From assembly GCF_051842935.1 (NCBI RefSeq), contig NZ_JBPXRR010000001.1, positions 3,038,001 through 3,102,000 of the forward strand: a DNA stretch of 64,000 bases, written 5' to 3'. A program made the position numbers and the translations under genes. Origin of the DNA: Pseudalkalibacillus sp051842935. Lineage in GTDB: Bacteria > Bacillota > Bacilli > Bacillales > Fictibacillaceae. Below, piece by piece: positions 52,702 to 60,415 of this stretch. The notes below the pieces were generated by a model that was not told the DNA's origin, searched no databases, and saw only the letters and a list, made by a program, of their open reading frames with translations. The stretch's first letter is position 1; the number at the start of each line of letters is the position of its first letter.

Positions 52702-54416
52702 CAGATCACATCCTCTTCCATTTGGGACTGATAGACACTTTGGTAATAAGGATTCTCCTTCAACAAGGAACGATGATCACCGATTCCAATCACTTCCCCT
52801 TCATGTAAAAGAAGAATTTGATCGGCATTCTGGATCGAGCTGATTTTCTGTGCGACAAGGAACACGGTACAGTTCTGGCGTCTCAGCGTACTGAGCAGCC
52901 TTTCTTCTGTATGGGCATCCAATGCACTCGTACTATCGTCCAAAATGAGGATTTTCGGCTTACGCACGAGTGCTCTTGCAATCGACAAACGCTGTTTCTG
53001 ACCACCTGAAAACGTAATCCCTTTTTGGCCAAGTATCGTTTCATATCCGTCTGGCAGTCCTTTGATGAACTCATGGATCTGAGCGTCTTTTGCTGCTGAT
53101 ATGACTTCTTTCTTTGTAGCATCTTCTTTTCCCCACCGGATGTTCTCAATTAAACTACCTGAAAAAAGGTGGGCTTCCTGAGGCACGACACTGATCTGGT
53201 TACGGACATGTTCGACGTCCAAATCCTTCATTCGGTACCCATCAAGATAAATGTCTCCCTCTGTTTCTTCCAACAAGCGCGGTATCAAGTTCAGAAGGGT
53301 CGTCTTACCCGATCCGGTTTCCCCTAATATCCCAATCATTTCTCCTGGTTTTGCAGCAAAAGAAATGTTCTGTAGAACCCTTTGGTCAGCATCATACTGA
53401 TAAGAAACATCTACAAACGAAACCCCGCCTTTCACGTCAGGCTTTAACGCTTGATCGGTTGCATGTATAGCCTTTGTATCCTCTTCTAAAACCGCTGTAA
53501 TTCTTGCTGCAGAAGCACTCCCTCTTGAATAGTTCATAATGAGGAACGTAAACACCGAGAAAGTGAACATGATCTTCGTCGCATAATTGATGATGGCGAC
53601 CAACTCTCCCGCTTTGACCATGTCCGTTTCCAGTTGGATGGCACCAATCCAAAGGATGATCAGGATGACGATGTTCATGCCGAGCATGACGACCGGCATC
53701 GCGACTTCCATGATCCATAAAGCTTTTTTATTGTCATTCATGAGGTTTTTGTTCACGTCTTGAAAACGTTCTTCTTCGTACTTGCTTCTGTTGAATCCTT
53801 TTATGAGGCGAATTCCAGAAAGGTTTTCACGTAACACCGTATTCATCCGATCCAATTTTCCCTGCACCTTCCGAAATAAAACGATTCCTTTCGTCAAAAT
53901 CCAGAACAGAAATAGAAGGAGAATAGGAACGGACAGTACAAGAATCGTCGCAAGACCTGGATGGACAACAAAGGACATGACAATCCCACCGATGATGAAA
54001 AGTGGCGCTCTGAGCGCAATTCTCATGAGCATGAATAGCACACCTTGTATTTGTGTAACATCATTGGTCATCCGGGTTACAAGTCCGGGTGTCGTGAAGG
54101 TTTGGAAGTGCCTGCTGGAGAACGCCTGCACTTTTTGAAACAAATCCCGACGAATGTCATGGCCGACACCTTGACTCGCGTTGGCTGCAAAATAAGAATT
54201 GATGATTCCAGCCGCAAAAGCTACTAGCGATAATCCCAACAGAACGCCACCCCAAATGGTCACCACCGACATATCCTCCGCTACAATACCCTCGTCAATG
54301 ATCTTCGCCATTAGTAAAGGTTGCATGAGCTCGACAATTAGCTCAAGAACCATTAGAGATAGTGCTACAGCAACAGAAAATTTATATGTAGGTAAATAGG
54401 AAAACACTTTGCGCAT
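52701..54416 (-). CDS. Heterodimeric ABC exporter, subunit 1 (YfiB-like)
   Basis: 571 residues: six helices (about 14-310) and an ABC domain with Walker A GETGSGKTT, intact signature FSGGQKQ, and Walker B ILILDDSTSALD where Asp replaces the catalytic Glu. This is the inactive half of an asymmetric pair; the partner supplies the catalytic site. Probable multidrug or lipid exporter. Start ATG follows a GGTG-containing leader; a terminator-like hairpin lies 50 bp upstream. Confidence 0.9.
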   Translation of the reverse strand: MRKVFSYLPTYKFSVAVALSLMVLELIVELMQPLLMAKIIDEGIVAEDMSVVTIWGGVLLGLSLVAFAAGIINSYFAANASQGVGHDIRRDLFQKVQAFSSRHFQTFTTPGLVTRMTNDVTQIQGVLFMLMRIALRAPLFIIGGIVMSFVVHPGLATILVLSVPILLLFLFWILTKGIVLFRKVQGKLDRMNTVLRENLSGIRLIKGFNRSKYEEERFQDVNKNLMNDNKKALWIMEVAMPVVMLGMNIVILIILWIGAIQLETDMVKAGELVAIINYATKIMFTFSVFTFLIMNYSRGSASAARITAVLEEDTKAIHATDQALKPDVKGGVSFVDVSYQYDADQRVLQNISFAAKPGEMIGILGETGSGKTTLLNLIPRLLEETEGDIYLDGYRMKDLDVEHVRNQISVVPQEAHLFSGSLIENIRWGKEDATKKEVISAAKDAQIHEFIKGLPDGYETILGQKGITFSGGQKQRLSIARALVRKPKILILDDSTSALDAHTEERLLSTLRRQNCTVFLVAQKISSIQNADQILLLHEGEVIGIGDHRSLLKENPYYQSVYQSQMEEDVI

Positions 54417-54448
54417 ATGATCTTCACACCTAAGTTAGAGTTGGTACA

Positions 54449-54454
54449 ATTATA
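54449..54454 (-). promoter_or_regulatory. Possible -10 box of the ABC exporter operon
   Basis: TATAAT on the minus strand, downstream of the hairpin; the best -35 (TTCGCT) is inside the hairpin and poor. If this is the true promoter, the hairpin is not in the transcript. Confidence 0.35.
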
Positions 54455-54462
54455 CAGGATAT

Positions 54463-54494
54463 CGAAAAAAGAGCGAACCGATAAGGTCGCTCTT
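54463..54494 (-). terminator. Terminator-like hairpin upstream of the ABC exporter operon
   Basis: On the minus strand AAGAGCGACC pairs with GGTTCGCTCTT and TTTT follows; there is no upstream minus-strand gene (Lin0512 is on the plus strand). A short ORF MNLNIEYSLDE lies just upstream of the stem, lacking an SD. Confidence 0.55.
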
Positions 54495-54602
54495 CTTAGT
54501 TTATTCATCCAGACTGTACTCTATGTTTAAGTTCATGTTGAGCGGGAATCGCAATTACAAAATGAAAATATCATTCCCCACTAAAAAGGAGTGTATTTCA
54601 AA

Positions 54603-54962
54603 ATGGAACAAGTACTGTTCATCCAAACTGGAATGGGTATTGATGTACACGGTCAAAACGTGACGAAAGCAGCCGTTCGTGCGGTCGATAATGCGATTTA
54701 CACGAATTCAATGCCAGGAATAAGAAACACATTACCGGACCAATCAACGGAAAATATGAAAGTGAACGTTAAACTCGCCGTCCCGCGTGACCAGGACCAA
54801 CTCGATCAAGAAGAGATTAAACAAGCGATTCCTTATGGCAAGGTTTCTGTAGAGGTCATCGAAGGTGGTATGGCGACGACGAGCGGCATTAAATTAGAGG
54901 ATAAAGGCGACAAAAACGATCTGATGTATATCGTCAACGCATCTGTTGAAGTTGGATATTAA
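54603..54962 (+). CDS. Lin0512 family protein
   Basis: 119 residues from ATG at 54603 behind AAAAAGGAG; a GTG four codons upstream is within the SD. The sequence (QTGMGIDVHGQNVTKAAVRAVDNAIYTNSMPGIRNTLP, and GKVSVEVIEGGMATTSGIKLEDKGDKNDLMYIVNASVEVGY) matches a compact family found in Firmicutes and others. Function unknown. Monocistronic. Confidence 0.88.
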   Translation: MEQVLFIQTGMGIDVHGQNVTKAAVRAVDNAIYTNSMPGIRNTLPDQSTENMKVNVKLAVPRDQDQLDQEEIKQAIPYGKVSVEVIEGGMATTSGIKLEDKGDKNDLMYIVNASVEVGY

Positions 54963-54966
54963 AGAA

Positions 54967-54997
54967 TGAAAAAAGCCGGGATTTCCCGGCTTTTCGT
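54967..54997. terminator. Bidirectional terminator
   Basis: AAAAGCCGGGA pairs with TTCCCGGCTTTT between convergent genes. Confidence 0.85.
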
Positions 54998-55006
54998 TTG
55001 AATGAA

Positions 55007-56176
55007 TTATAACGAACGGTTCAAAATATCTCTTACACTCTCTGGATTCATTTCTTTGTAGGTTCCGACGCCTGGTTTGATGAACGTTTTCTCGATGATT
55101 GCATCAAATTCCTGATCGTTGATATCATAGTTGGCTAAACGACTCGGTGCACCTATTGAGTTCCAGAAGTCTCTGAGAGCTTTTGCCCCTTCTTTCGCAA
55201 CTTCTAAATCTGTTTTTCCAGCATCCTCAATACTGAAAACGTTGACCGCAAGCTGTTTCACTCGACTTGGATCTTCTTCCAACACGTGCTCTAGCCAGTT
55301 CGGAAACAAGATAGCCAGACCTCCACCATGCGGGATGTCATAAATGGCAGAAATGGCGTGCTCGATTCTATGCGTTGCCCAGTCTCCACCATCCGTCCCA
55401 TTCATCAGGGTACCGTTGAAGGCGGTTGTACTGATATACATCATCGTTTCCCGGTGCTGATAGGATTGCAAGTTTTCCATCAACTTAGGTCCGGTTGCAA
55501 TCGCGGTTCTCAGCAATGACTCGATGAACCCATCAATCATCGGGGTATTCTCTGTTCGGTGGAAATAGTGCTCCAGCGCATGCGACATGCTGTCCACAAT
55601 CCCATATACCGTCTGGTTCTCAGGGACTGAGTAGGTATACGTAGGGTCCAATATGGAAAACGCCGGATAGACGAGCGGAGAACCCCAACCCAGCTTATCT
55701 TTCGTTTCCCAGTTCGTAATCACTGAGACAGCATTCATCTCAGAACCTGTCGCTGCAAGTGTCAAAACGGTACCGATTGGAAGCGCGTCTTCAATCGGTG
55801 CTTTTTGGGTGATCAGATCCCACGGATCCCCTTCATACTTCGCACCAACGGCAATCGCTTTCGTACAATCGATGACACTACCACCACCGACTGCCAACAG
55901 ATAATCGATCTGTTCCTTTTTACAAAGCTCCACACCCCGCTGTACCGTTGATAAACGAGGGTTCGGTTCGACTCCCGAAAGCTCGAATACGTTTGCTTCG
56001 GCTTTTTTCAATTCACGCATAACGTCTTCATAGACACCATTGCGCTTGATGCTTCCTCCGCCATAAACGACAAGGACGTTCAAGCCTTTACGCCCTAATT
56101 CTTCTGGGAGTTGTTCAATCTGATTTTCTCCAAACAATAAACGAGTCGGATTATATTGTAAAAATGTATTCATCAT
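55007..56176 (-). CDS. Iron-containing alcohol dehydrogenase (YugJ/BDH-like)
   Basis: 389 residues; ATG at 56176 follows GAAGAGG; the tandem ATG next to it is equally possible. Group III alcohol dehydrogenase fold: GGGS at about 94-99 and the conserved Asp-His metal ligands in DSMSHALEHYFH (about 195-206), HGGGLAILFPNW (His about 270). Uses NADH or NADPH to reduce aldehydes. Substrate not determinable. B. subtilis YugJ has the same length. Confidence 0.9.
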   Translation of the reverse strand: MMNTFLQYNPTRLLFGENQIEQLPEELGRKGLNVLVVYGGGSIKRNGVYEDVMRELKKAEANVFELSGVEPNPRLSTVQRGVELCKKEQIDYLLAVGGGSVIDCTKAIAVGAKYEGDPWDLITQKAPIEDALPIGTVLTLAATGSEMNAVSVITNWETKDKLGWGSPLVYPAFSILDPTYTYSVPENQTVYGIVDSMSHALEHYFHRTENTPMIDGFIESLLRTAIATGPKLMENLQSYQHRETMMYISTTAFNGTLMNGTDGGDWATHRIEHAISAIYDIPHGGGLAILFPNWLEHVLEEDPSRVKQLAVNVFSIEDAGKTDLEVAKEGAKALRDFWNSIGAPSRLANYDINDQEFDAIIEKTFIKPGVGTYKEMNPESVRDILNRSL

Positions 56177-56262
56177 GAGCACCTCTTCACTTCAAAAATG
56201 ATTCTTCTGAAGTTTAACATGCCCCTCCTAAGACTGAAATAAATAAGTCCTTTAAACGATCT

Positions 56263-56649
56263 TTAGCTCCAAAGCGCATGCAAAATGCCGAGCAGACAGA
56301 GAATGATGAAGTGATCTCCGACAGCAATCGCGAATACTTTCTTGGACGTCATTCCAAACACCATATTCTTAAAAAGACCTAACCCAAGCAGAACGCCGAC
56401 CACTGCTCCAACAAGCAGTCCGGATCCTAAGTCCTGTGCTCCTGTCAGCTCTACAACGACGGCCATAAAGAACGAACTAAGGAACGCCACCACCCCTGAC
56501 CACACGAAGTTGATTGGTTTCATCCCTTCTTCACCAATGTTGTTCAACTGCCCCCATCGATTTCCAAAGAGTACAGGCGAATAATAAAATGCTCCAAATG
56601 CCATATATAAAAGTCCACCTACAAGTATTGCGAGAATGTTCAAATCCAT
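56263..56649 (-). CDS. DUF1761 membrane protein
   Basis: 128 residues, four helices; FGAFYYSPVLFGNRWGQL is the DUF1761 signature near the N-terminus. Function unknown. It lies 20 bp downstream of the AraC gene on the same strand and is probably co-transcribed. Confidence 0.82.
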   Translation of the reverse strand: MDLNILAILVGGLLYMAFGAFYYSPVLFGNRWGQLNNIGEEGMKPINFVWSGVVAFLSSFFMAVVVELTGAQDLGSGLLVGAVVGVLLGLGLFKNMVFGMTSKKVFAIAVGDHFIILCLLGILHALWS

Positions 56650-56669
56650 TGAAATCCCTTCTTTCTGTA

Positions 56670-57611
56670 TTATTTCGGTTGTATGGGTAAGCCGATCTTC
56701 TTAATGAGAGGTTGTATATCAAAAGAATCCTGCTGCTGAGTGAGTTGGATGATCTCTACCGGTGTACTCAAGCATTTATATCCGCTTTTCGGAAGCCAAT
56801 AGCTATAAAGCTCAGAATAACACTCTATTAAAAAATCTCTCCGATTGAATTCAACAGGTGTCTCTAACTCATAAAAGACGAATTTGCCCTCGGGTAATTG
56901 TGTCGTTTTCAATCCTGTACCAGGATCCATATTTTCTTGTAAAGAAATGCAGCAATCATACCGACATCGGTCTTCAGGGGTCAGGTAAGGATTGTTATGT
57001 GGGATGCCTATCCACATTGTATCTTCCATAATCAAATCTCTCGTTTCTGAAAACCGGTATATCTTCTCCCAGGTTTCATGTACTTCGTCAGAATATGTCC
57101 CAATATGTTGAAGGTACCCTAATTGGAGTTCTGGCAGCCGTTCCACTTTCACCCTGGATAAATCCAACCACTGGAATTCATTATATCCTTTGTTTTCCGT
57201 CGTTTCTTTCAGATTCGTGCGACGTTGTTTAGATTTCTTGCTATCTAGATACGGTCTCGGGAATTTTTCCAGATAAGCTCCTTCACGCCATTCCTTTGGA
57301 GAGTGCTTATAAAATTCTTTGAATGCATACGTGAAGTAGGATAGAGAAGAAAAGCCACAAGTCATTGCAATATCCGTCACAGACCGTTTTGGTTCATAGA
57401 TCAATAAGTGAGCAGCTTCTTCCATCCGTATTCTTTTTACATAATCAGAGGGTGTCTCCCCCATAATACGATTGAATAATCGATGAAAATGATGTGGCGA
57501 GTATGTAGAAACTTCTGCTAGCTTCTCCAAAGACAAATCCGCATGAAGGTTTTGTTTTATGTAGTCTAATACATTGAATATGTATTTCTTCTGTTCATGT
57601 AAATCGGTCAT
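56670..57611 (-). CDS. AraC family regulator with GyrI-like effector domain
   Basis: 313 residues. N-terminal two HTH motifs (LSLEKLAEVSTYSPHHFHRLFNRIMGETPSDYVKRIRMEEAAHLLI and VTDIAMTCGFSSLSYFTYAFKEFYKHSPKEWR) then a GyrI-like ligand domain (about 160-313), the Rob/BmrR-like arrangement. Such proteins sense amphipathic drugs. Downstream DUF1761 gene is a likely partner. Promoter in the shared gap with arsR is not clear. Confidence 0.9.
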   Translation of the reverse strand: MTDLHEQKKYIFNVLDYIKQNLHADLSLEKLAEVSTYSPHHFHRLFNRIMGETPSDYVKRIRMEEAAHLLIYEPKRSVTDIAMTCGFSSLSYFTYAFKEFYKHSPKEWREGAYLEKFPRPYLDSKKSKQRRTNLKETTENKGYNEFQWLDLSRVKVERLPELQLGYLQHIGTYSDEVHETWEKIYRFSETRDLIMEDTMWIGIPHNNPYLTPEDRCRYDCCISLQENMDPGTGLKTTQLPEGKFVFYELETPVEFNRRDFLIECYSELYSYWLPKSGYKCLSTPVEIIQLTQQQDSFDIQPLIKKIGLPIQPK

Positions 57612-57691
57612 AAAAGCATATCTCCCTTAAGTCTCATACTTGTATTATCGACGAATTCCATTGGATTATAAAAGAGGACCTACTAATTAAG

Positions 57692-57720
57692 TTGACACTT
57701 AATTAAGTGTGTGCTAAATT
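57692..57720 (+). promoter_or_regulatory. Promoter of the first arsR; probable leaderless start
   Basis: TTGACA (57692-57697), 17-bp spacer, TAAATT (57715-57720); the ATG at 57727 begins six bases later, at the expected transcription start. No SD is visible before the ATG. Confidence 0.7.
57695..57710. promoter_or_regulatory. ArsR operator in the promoter spacer
   Basis: ACACTTAATTAAGTGT, a perfect 16-bp palindrome lying over the -35 box and spacer, placed for autorepression. Confidence 0.65.
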
Positions 57721-57726
57721 AATGTC

Positions 57727-58050
57727 ATGATTGAACAAACCATCCACTCATTGTCTGTACCGACACGTCGCGACATTTTATATCTATTACGTGGTGGTGA
57801 GCTGACCTCGAGCGAAATCGCCTCGAACTTCAATATCTCAGCACCAGCAATTTCACAGCATTTGAAAATCTTAGAGCAATCAGGTCTTGTTTCTGTACGC
57901 AGGGCTGGTACGAAACGTTTCTACCGTATAAGAAGGGAAGGCTTCAAAGACTTGAAGCAATTCATCGACCAATTCTGGGACGATCAGTTGTTACGCTTAA
58001 AAGAAGCAGCAGAAGAGGAAGAAAGGAGGAAGCATGACGAAACCGACTGA
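57727..58050 (+). CDS. ArsR-family (SdpR-like) repressor
   Basis: 107 residues. Winged helix with SVPTRRDILYLLRGGELTSSEIASNFNISAPAISQHLKILEQSGLVSVRRAGTKRFYRIRREG; no metal-binding Cys motif of ArsR sensors, so SdpR/autorepressor group. It overlaps the AHSA1 gene by 17 bp, so the two are translated together; start ATG is at the expected transcription start with no SD. Confidence 0.9.
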   Translation: MIEQTIHSLSVPTRRDILYLLRGGELTSSEIASNFNISAPAISQHLKILEQSGLVSVRRAGTKRFYRIRREGFKDLKQFIDQFWDDQLLRLKEAAEEEERRKHDETD

Positions 58051-58480
58051 GACTTTGCAAAAGGAAATCTTCATAGAGTGTAAGCCCGAAACTTTATTTC
58101 CTTTCTTTGTCGACCCTGAAAAACTGATTCGTTGGATGGGCAGGCAGGTTTTGCTTGAGCCGAAAATCGGAGGGAAATATCGGATTGATATTAACGGTGA
58201 GAATATCGCTATAGGTGAATATATCGACATCATTCCAAATGAAAAGGTCGTCATGACTTGGGGATGGGAAGGATCAGAAATCATGCCACCTGGCTCAAGT
58301 ACGGTGGAATTCCTCCTAATCCCAGAAGATTCAGGTACACGGCTTGTATTGAACCATTATGACATCCCAAGTGAAAAAGTCACTTCAAATCACAAGGGTT
58401 GGACACATTATTTAGAACGAATGAAACAACTAGGAGAAGGTAATGAAATCGGTCAGGATCCATGGTCGATTACTAAATAA
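58034..58480 (+). CDS. AHSA1/SRPBCC protein in the first ArsR module
   Basis: 148 residues. AHSA1 pattern: FIECKPETLFPFFVDPEKLIRWMGRQVLLEPKIGGKYRIDINGENIAIGEYIDIIPNEKVVMTWGW. Such small START-like proteins are typically paired with ArsR-type repressors in Bacilli; ligand unknown. SD AAAGGAGG inside arsR. A second SRPBCC gene follows 18 bp downstream. Confidence 0.88.
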   Translation: MTKPTETLQKEIFIECKPETLFPFFVDPEKLIRWMGRQVLLEPKIGGKYRIDINGENIAIGEYIDIIPNEKVVMTWGWEGSEIMPPGSSTVEFLLIPEDSGTRLVLNHYDIPSEKVTSNHKGWTHYLERMKQLGEGNEIGQDPWSITK

Positions 58481-58498
58481 GATATGGAGAGGGGAATC

Positions 58499-58894
58499 AT
58501 GGTGAACACGAAGATTCATGAAGAAATTATTTTTCACACAACACCCAAGCGTTTGTATGAATTACTCTTGAATTCTGAAGAATTCAGTGCAATGACAGGT
58601 GGTGCACCGACGGAAATTCATGCGGAGGACGGAGGATCGTTCTCTTGTTTTGGAGGAATGATCCACGGAAGAAACATTGAACTTACTCCAGGGGAACGGA
58701 TTGTTCAAGCATGGAGAGCAGGTAACTGGGACCCTGGTGTTTACTCTATCGTCACATTCACGCTGAAACCTCAAGGTGATCAAACGTTGCTGGTTTTTGA
58801 TCATATCGGCTTTCCAGAAGGACAAGCTGACCATTTGAAAGCAGGGTGGCAAGAAAATTACTGGTCGAATATAGAAAAATATCTTCAAAAGTAA
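58499..58894 (+). CDS. Second SRPBCC protein in the first ArsR module
   Basis: 131 residues from ATG at 58499 behind GGAGAGGGG. Same fold (EEIIFHTTPKRLYELLLNSEEFSAMTGGAPTEIHAEDGGSFSCFGGMIHGRNIELTPGERIVQAWRAGNW), similar to AHSA1 domains that follow ArsR genes. Third gene of the unit; the terminator follows. Confidence 0.85.
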   Translation: MVNTKIHEEIIFHTTPKRLYELLLNSEEFSAMTGGAPTEIHAEDGGSFSCFGGMIHGRNIELTPGERIVQAWRAGNWDPGVYSIVTFTLKPQGDQTLLVFDHIGFPEGQADHLKAGWQENYWSNIEKYLQK

Positions 58895-58902
58895 ATGAAA
58901 AC

Positions 58903-58940
58903 GAAACCCAGGGGGCAACGAGCCTTCCTGGGTTTTGTTT
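58903..58940 (+). terminator. Intrinsic terminator of the first ArsR module
   Basis: AAACCCAGG pairs with CCTGGGTTT, then TGTTTG. Confidence 0.75.
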
Positions 58941-58949
58941 GATTAGGTT

Positions 58950-59432
58950 TTACGCATTTACGTGAGATTTGATACCGGCTTTCAAGCCTTTGATGCATCC
59001 GATATGCTCACTTTCATGAAACAATACGAATAACAGCATTTCTCCGATTGTATGGAATTCAACCGGTCCAGCTTGGAACACTTCCGGCAACTTTTCATCC
59101 AGCCTACCGTCGAATTTTTCCCTAACACGTCCCATTTGGTCGGTTAATTGAGCTTTCAGTACATCCACTTTTGGTGGTTCTGTCGTCCAATCCTTAGGGC
59201 TTGTTCCTCTGCTGAACATTTCCACATATCCTTCTGGCAAGTTCATTTCTTCTCCAGCTTTCATGAACACCAAGTATTCTACAGATACAAGAATATGGCC
59301 TAGCTGCCAACGAAGATTGTTCGGAAATCCTTCAGGGATGATATCGGCATTCTCTTCTGTAATGTGTTCTGCACCCATCATCAAGAATTTACGACCCATT
59401 TCGAATTGGTTGAATATCAAGTTTTGATCCAT
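58950..59432 (-). CDS. DinB family protein
   Basis: 160 residues. Metal-site histidines in NLRWQLGHILVSVEYL (about His47) and HESEHIGCIKGL (about His137 and His141) match the DinB/YfiT four-helix fold. Often thiol transferases linked to bacillithiol; the gene for bacillithiol synthesis is in this window but the link is only inferred. SD GGATGA weak. Confidence 0.85.
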   Translation of the reverse strand: MDQNLIFNQFEMGRKFLMMGAEHITEENADIIPEGFPNNLRWQLGHILVSVEYLVFMKAGEEMNLPEGYVEMFSRGTSPKDWTTEPPKVDVLKAQLTDQMGRVREKFDGRLDEKLPEVFQAGPVEFHTIGEMLLFVLFHESEHIGCIKGLKAGIKSHVNA

Positions 59433-59503
59433 TGTTCATCCATCCTTTACAATTTTTTTTTGATTCTTCAAAGTTCACTCGCTTCCGGCGAGTGGTTCTC
59501 AGG

Positions 59504-59956
59504 TTATGCAAAGTAGTTCTTCAGGCTTCCCTCTAGAGAGCTGCTCCAGCCCTGGTTGTGGCCTTCTGCTGCTTCTTCGCTTGGAAGCTGCTCATGAGTC
59601 ACCTTCACTTCTGTTGATCCATCCTGATCGACAAACTGTACAGTCACTTTCGTTTCAGGAAATGCATTGTCAGCATCTTCCCATTGCCATGTAAAAACAA
59701 GCTTTTCATTCTGTACAACTTCTTCATATCGGCCAACAAGCACTTTTGCTTCTCCTTCAGGTGGATGCATGGCAAACTTGTATTCACCGCCGACTTTAAC
59801 GTCCATTTGGTCAACAGTGGTCGTATAACCTTCAGGCCCCCACCATTTTGCGAGTTCCTCTGCATTTGTCCATGCTTGATACATTCTTTCTTTTTTCACG
59901 TTATACGTCTGACTGAGTTCAAGTTTATAATTCTGTTCGGTTTGCATTGTGATCAT
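59504..59956 (-). CDS. AHSA1/SRPBCC protein in the second ArsR module
   Basis: 150 residues; TYNVKKERMYQAWTNAEELAKWWGPEGYTTTVDQMDVKVGGEYKFAMHPPEGEAKVLVGRYEEVVQNEKLVFTWQWED is a full AHSA1 domain. Overlaps the upstream arsR by four bases (ATGA), SD AAGGAGGA in arsR. Second copy of an ArsR-AHSA1 operon in the region. Confidence 0.9.
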   Translation of the reverse strand: MITMQTEQNYKLELSQTYNVKKERMYQAWTNAEELAKWWGPEGYTTTVDQMDVKVGGEYKFAMHPPEGEAKVLVGRYEEVVQNEKLVFTWQWEDADNAFPETKVTVQFVDQDGSTEVKVTHEQLPSEEAAEGHNQGWSSSLEGSLKNYFA

Positions 59957-60309
59957 GATTTTCCTCCTTCATCTTCTTCATTTTCTAAGTTATCGAAATA
60001 TGTTTCCAACCTTGATAATTGACTTTCCCAATATGTTCTCCAGTGGTTCATCCATTGAATGGCGCTTTCCAATGCATCTGGTTTCAGGCTGTAGTACTTA
60101 TAACGTCCCTCCTTTTTAAACGTTACTACACCGGCGTTTTCCAGAATTTTAAGGTGTTTTGTAAAAGCCGGCAACGACATATCGAAAGGTTCTGCTAACT
60201 TTTTGACGGTTTTTTCGCCTTTCGACAATTCCTCTACAATCTTCCGCCTAGTAGGATCTGACAACACGGAAAATATTTGATCAAGGTTATCTTTATAATA
60301 GTTAACCAT
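59953..60309 (-). CDS. ArsR-family (SdpR-like) repressor, second copy
   Basis: 118 residues from ATG at 60309; the frame extends 12 codons further but over the promoter. Winged helix DNLDQIFSVLSDPTRRKIVEELSKGEKTVKKLAEPFDMSLPAFTKHLKILENAGVVTFKKEGRYKYYSLKPD. No ArsR metal cysteines. The ATG is in the centre of a 24-bp palindrome and seven bases from the -10, so the gene is likely leaderless and autorepressed. Fused by overlap with AHSA1. Confidence 0.9.
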   Translation of the reverse strand: MVNYYKDNLDQIFSVLSDPTRRKIVEELSKGEKTVKKLAEPFDMSLPAFTKHLKILENAGVVTFKKEGRYKYYSLKPDALESAIQWMNHWRTYWESQLSRLETYFDNLENEEDEGGKS

Positions 60310-60321
60310 ATGGTTAACTAT
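60298..60321. promoter_or_regulatory. Palindromic ArsR operator centred on the start codon
   Basis: Perfect 24-bp inverted repeat: half ATAGTTAACCAT and its inverse ATGGTTAACTAT. The minus-strand ATG (60309-60307) is at its centre. Confidence 0.75.
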
Positions 60322-60345
60322 ATGATATTTTTCAAATGTCGTCAA
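60317..60345 (-). promoter_or_regulatory. Promoter of the second arsR
   Basis: TTGACG (60345-60340), 17-bp spacer, TATAGT (60322-60317); the ATG is seven bases downstream. The palindrome overlaps the -10. Confidence 0.7.
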
Positions 60346-60415
60346 GCTTGATATTTTATTGCATCCATTTTTGTATTACGCTATAAATAGATGAAAATAG
60401 AGGCGTGAGGATATT

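Noticed and set aside
59470..59490. Terminator CACTCGCttccGGCGAGTG after the second AHSA1 gene
   Set aside because: Stem is good but no T run follows on the minus strand within ten bases, so I do not annotate it as a terminator.
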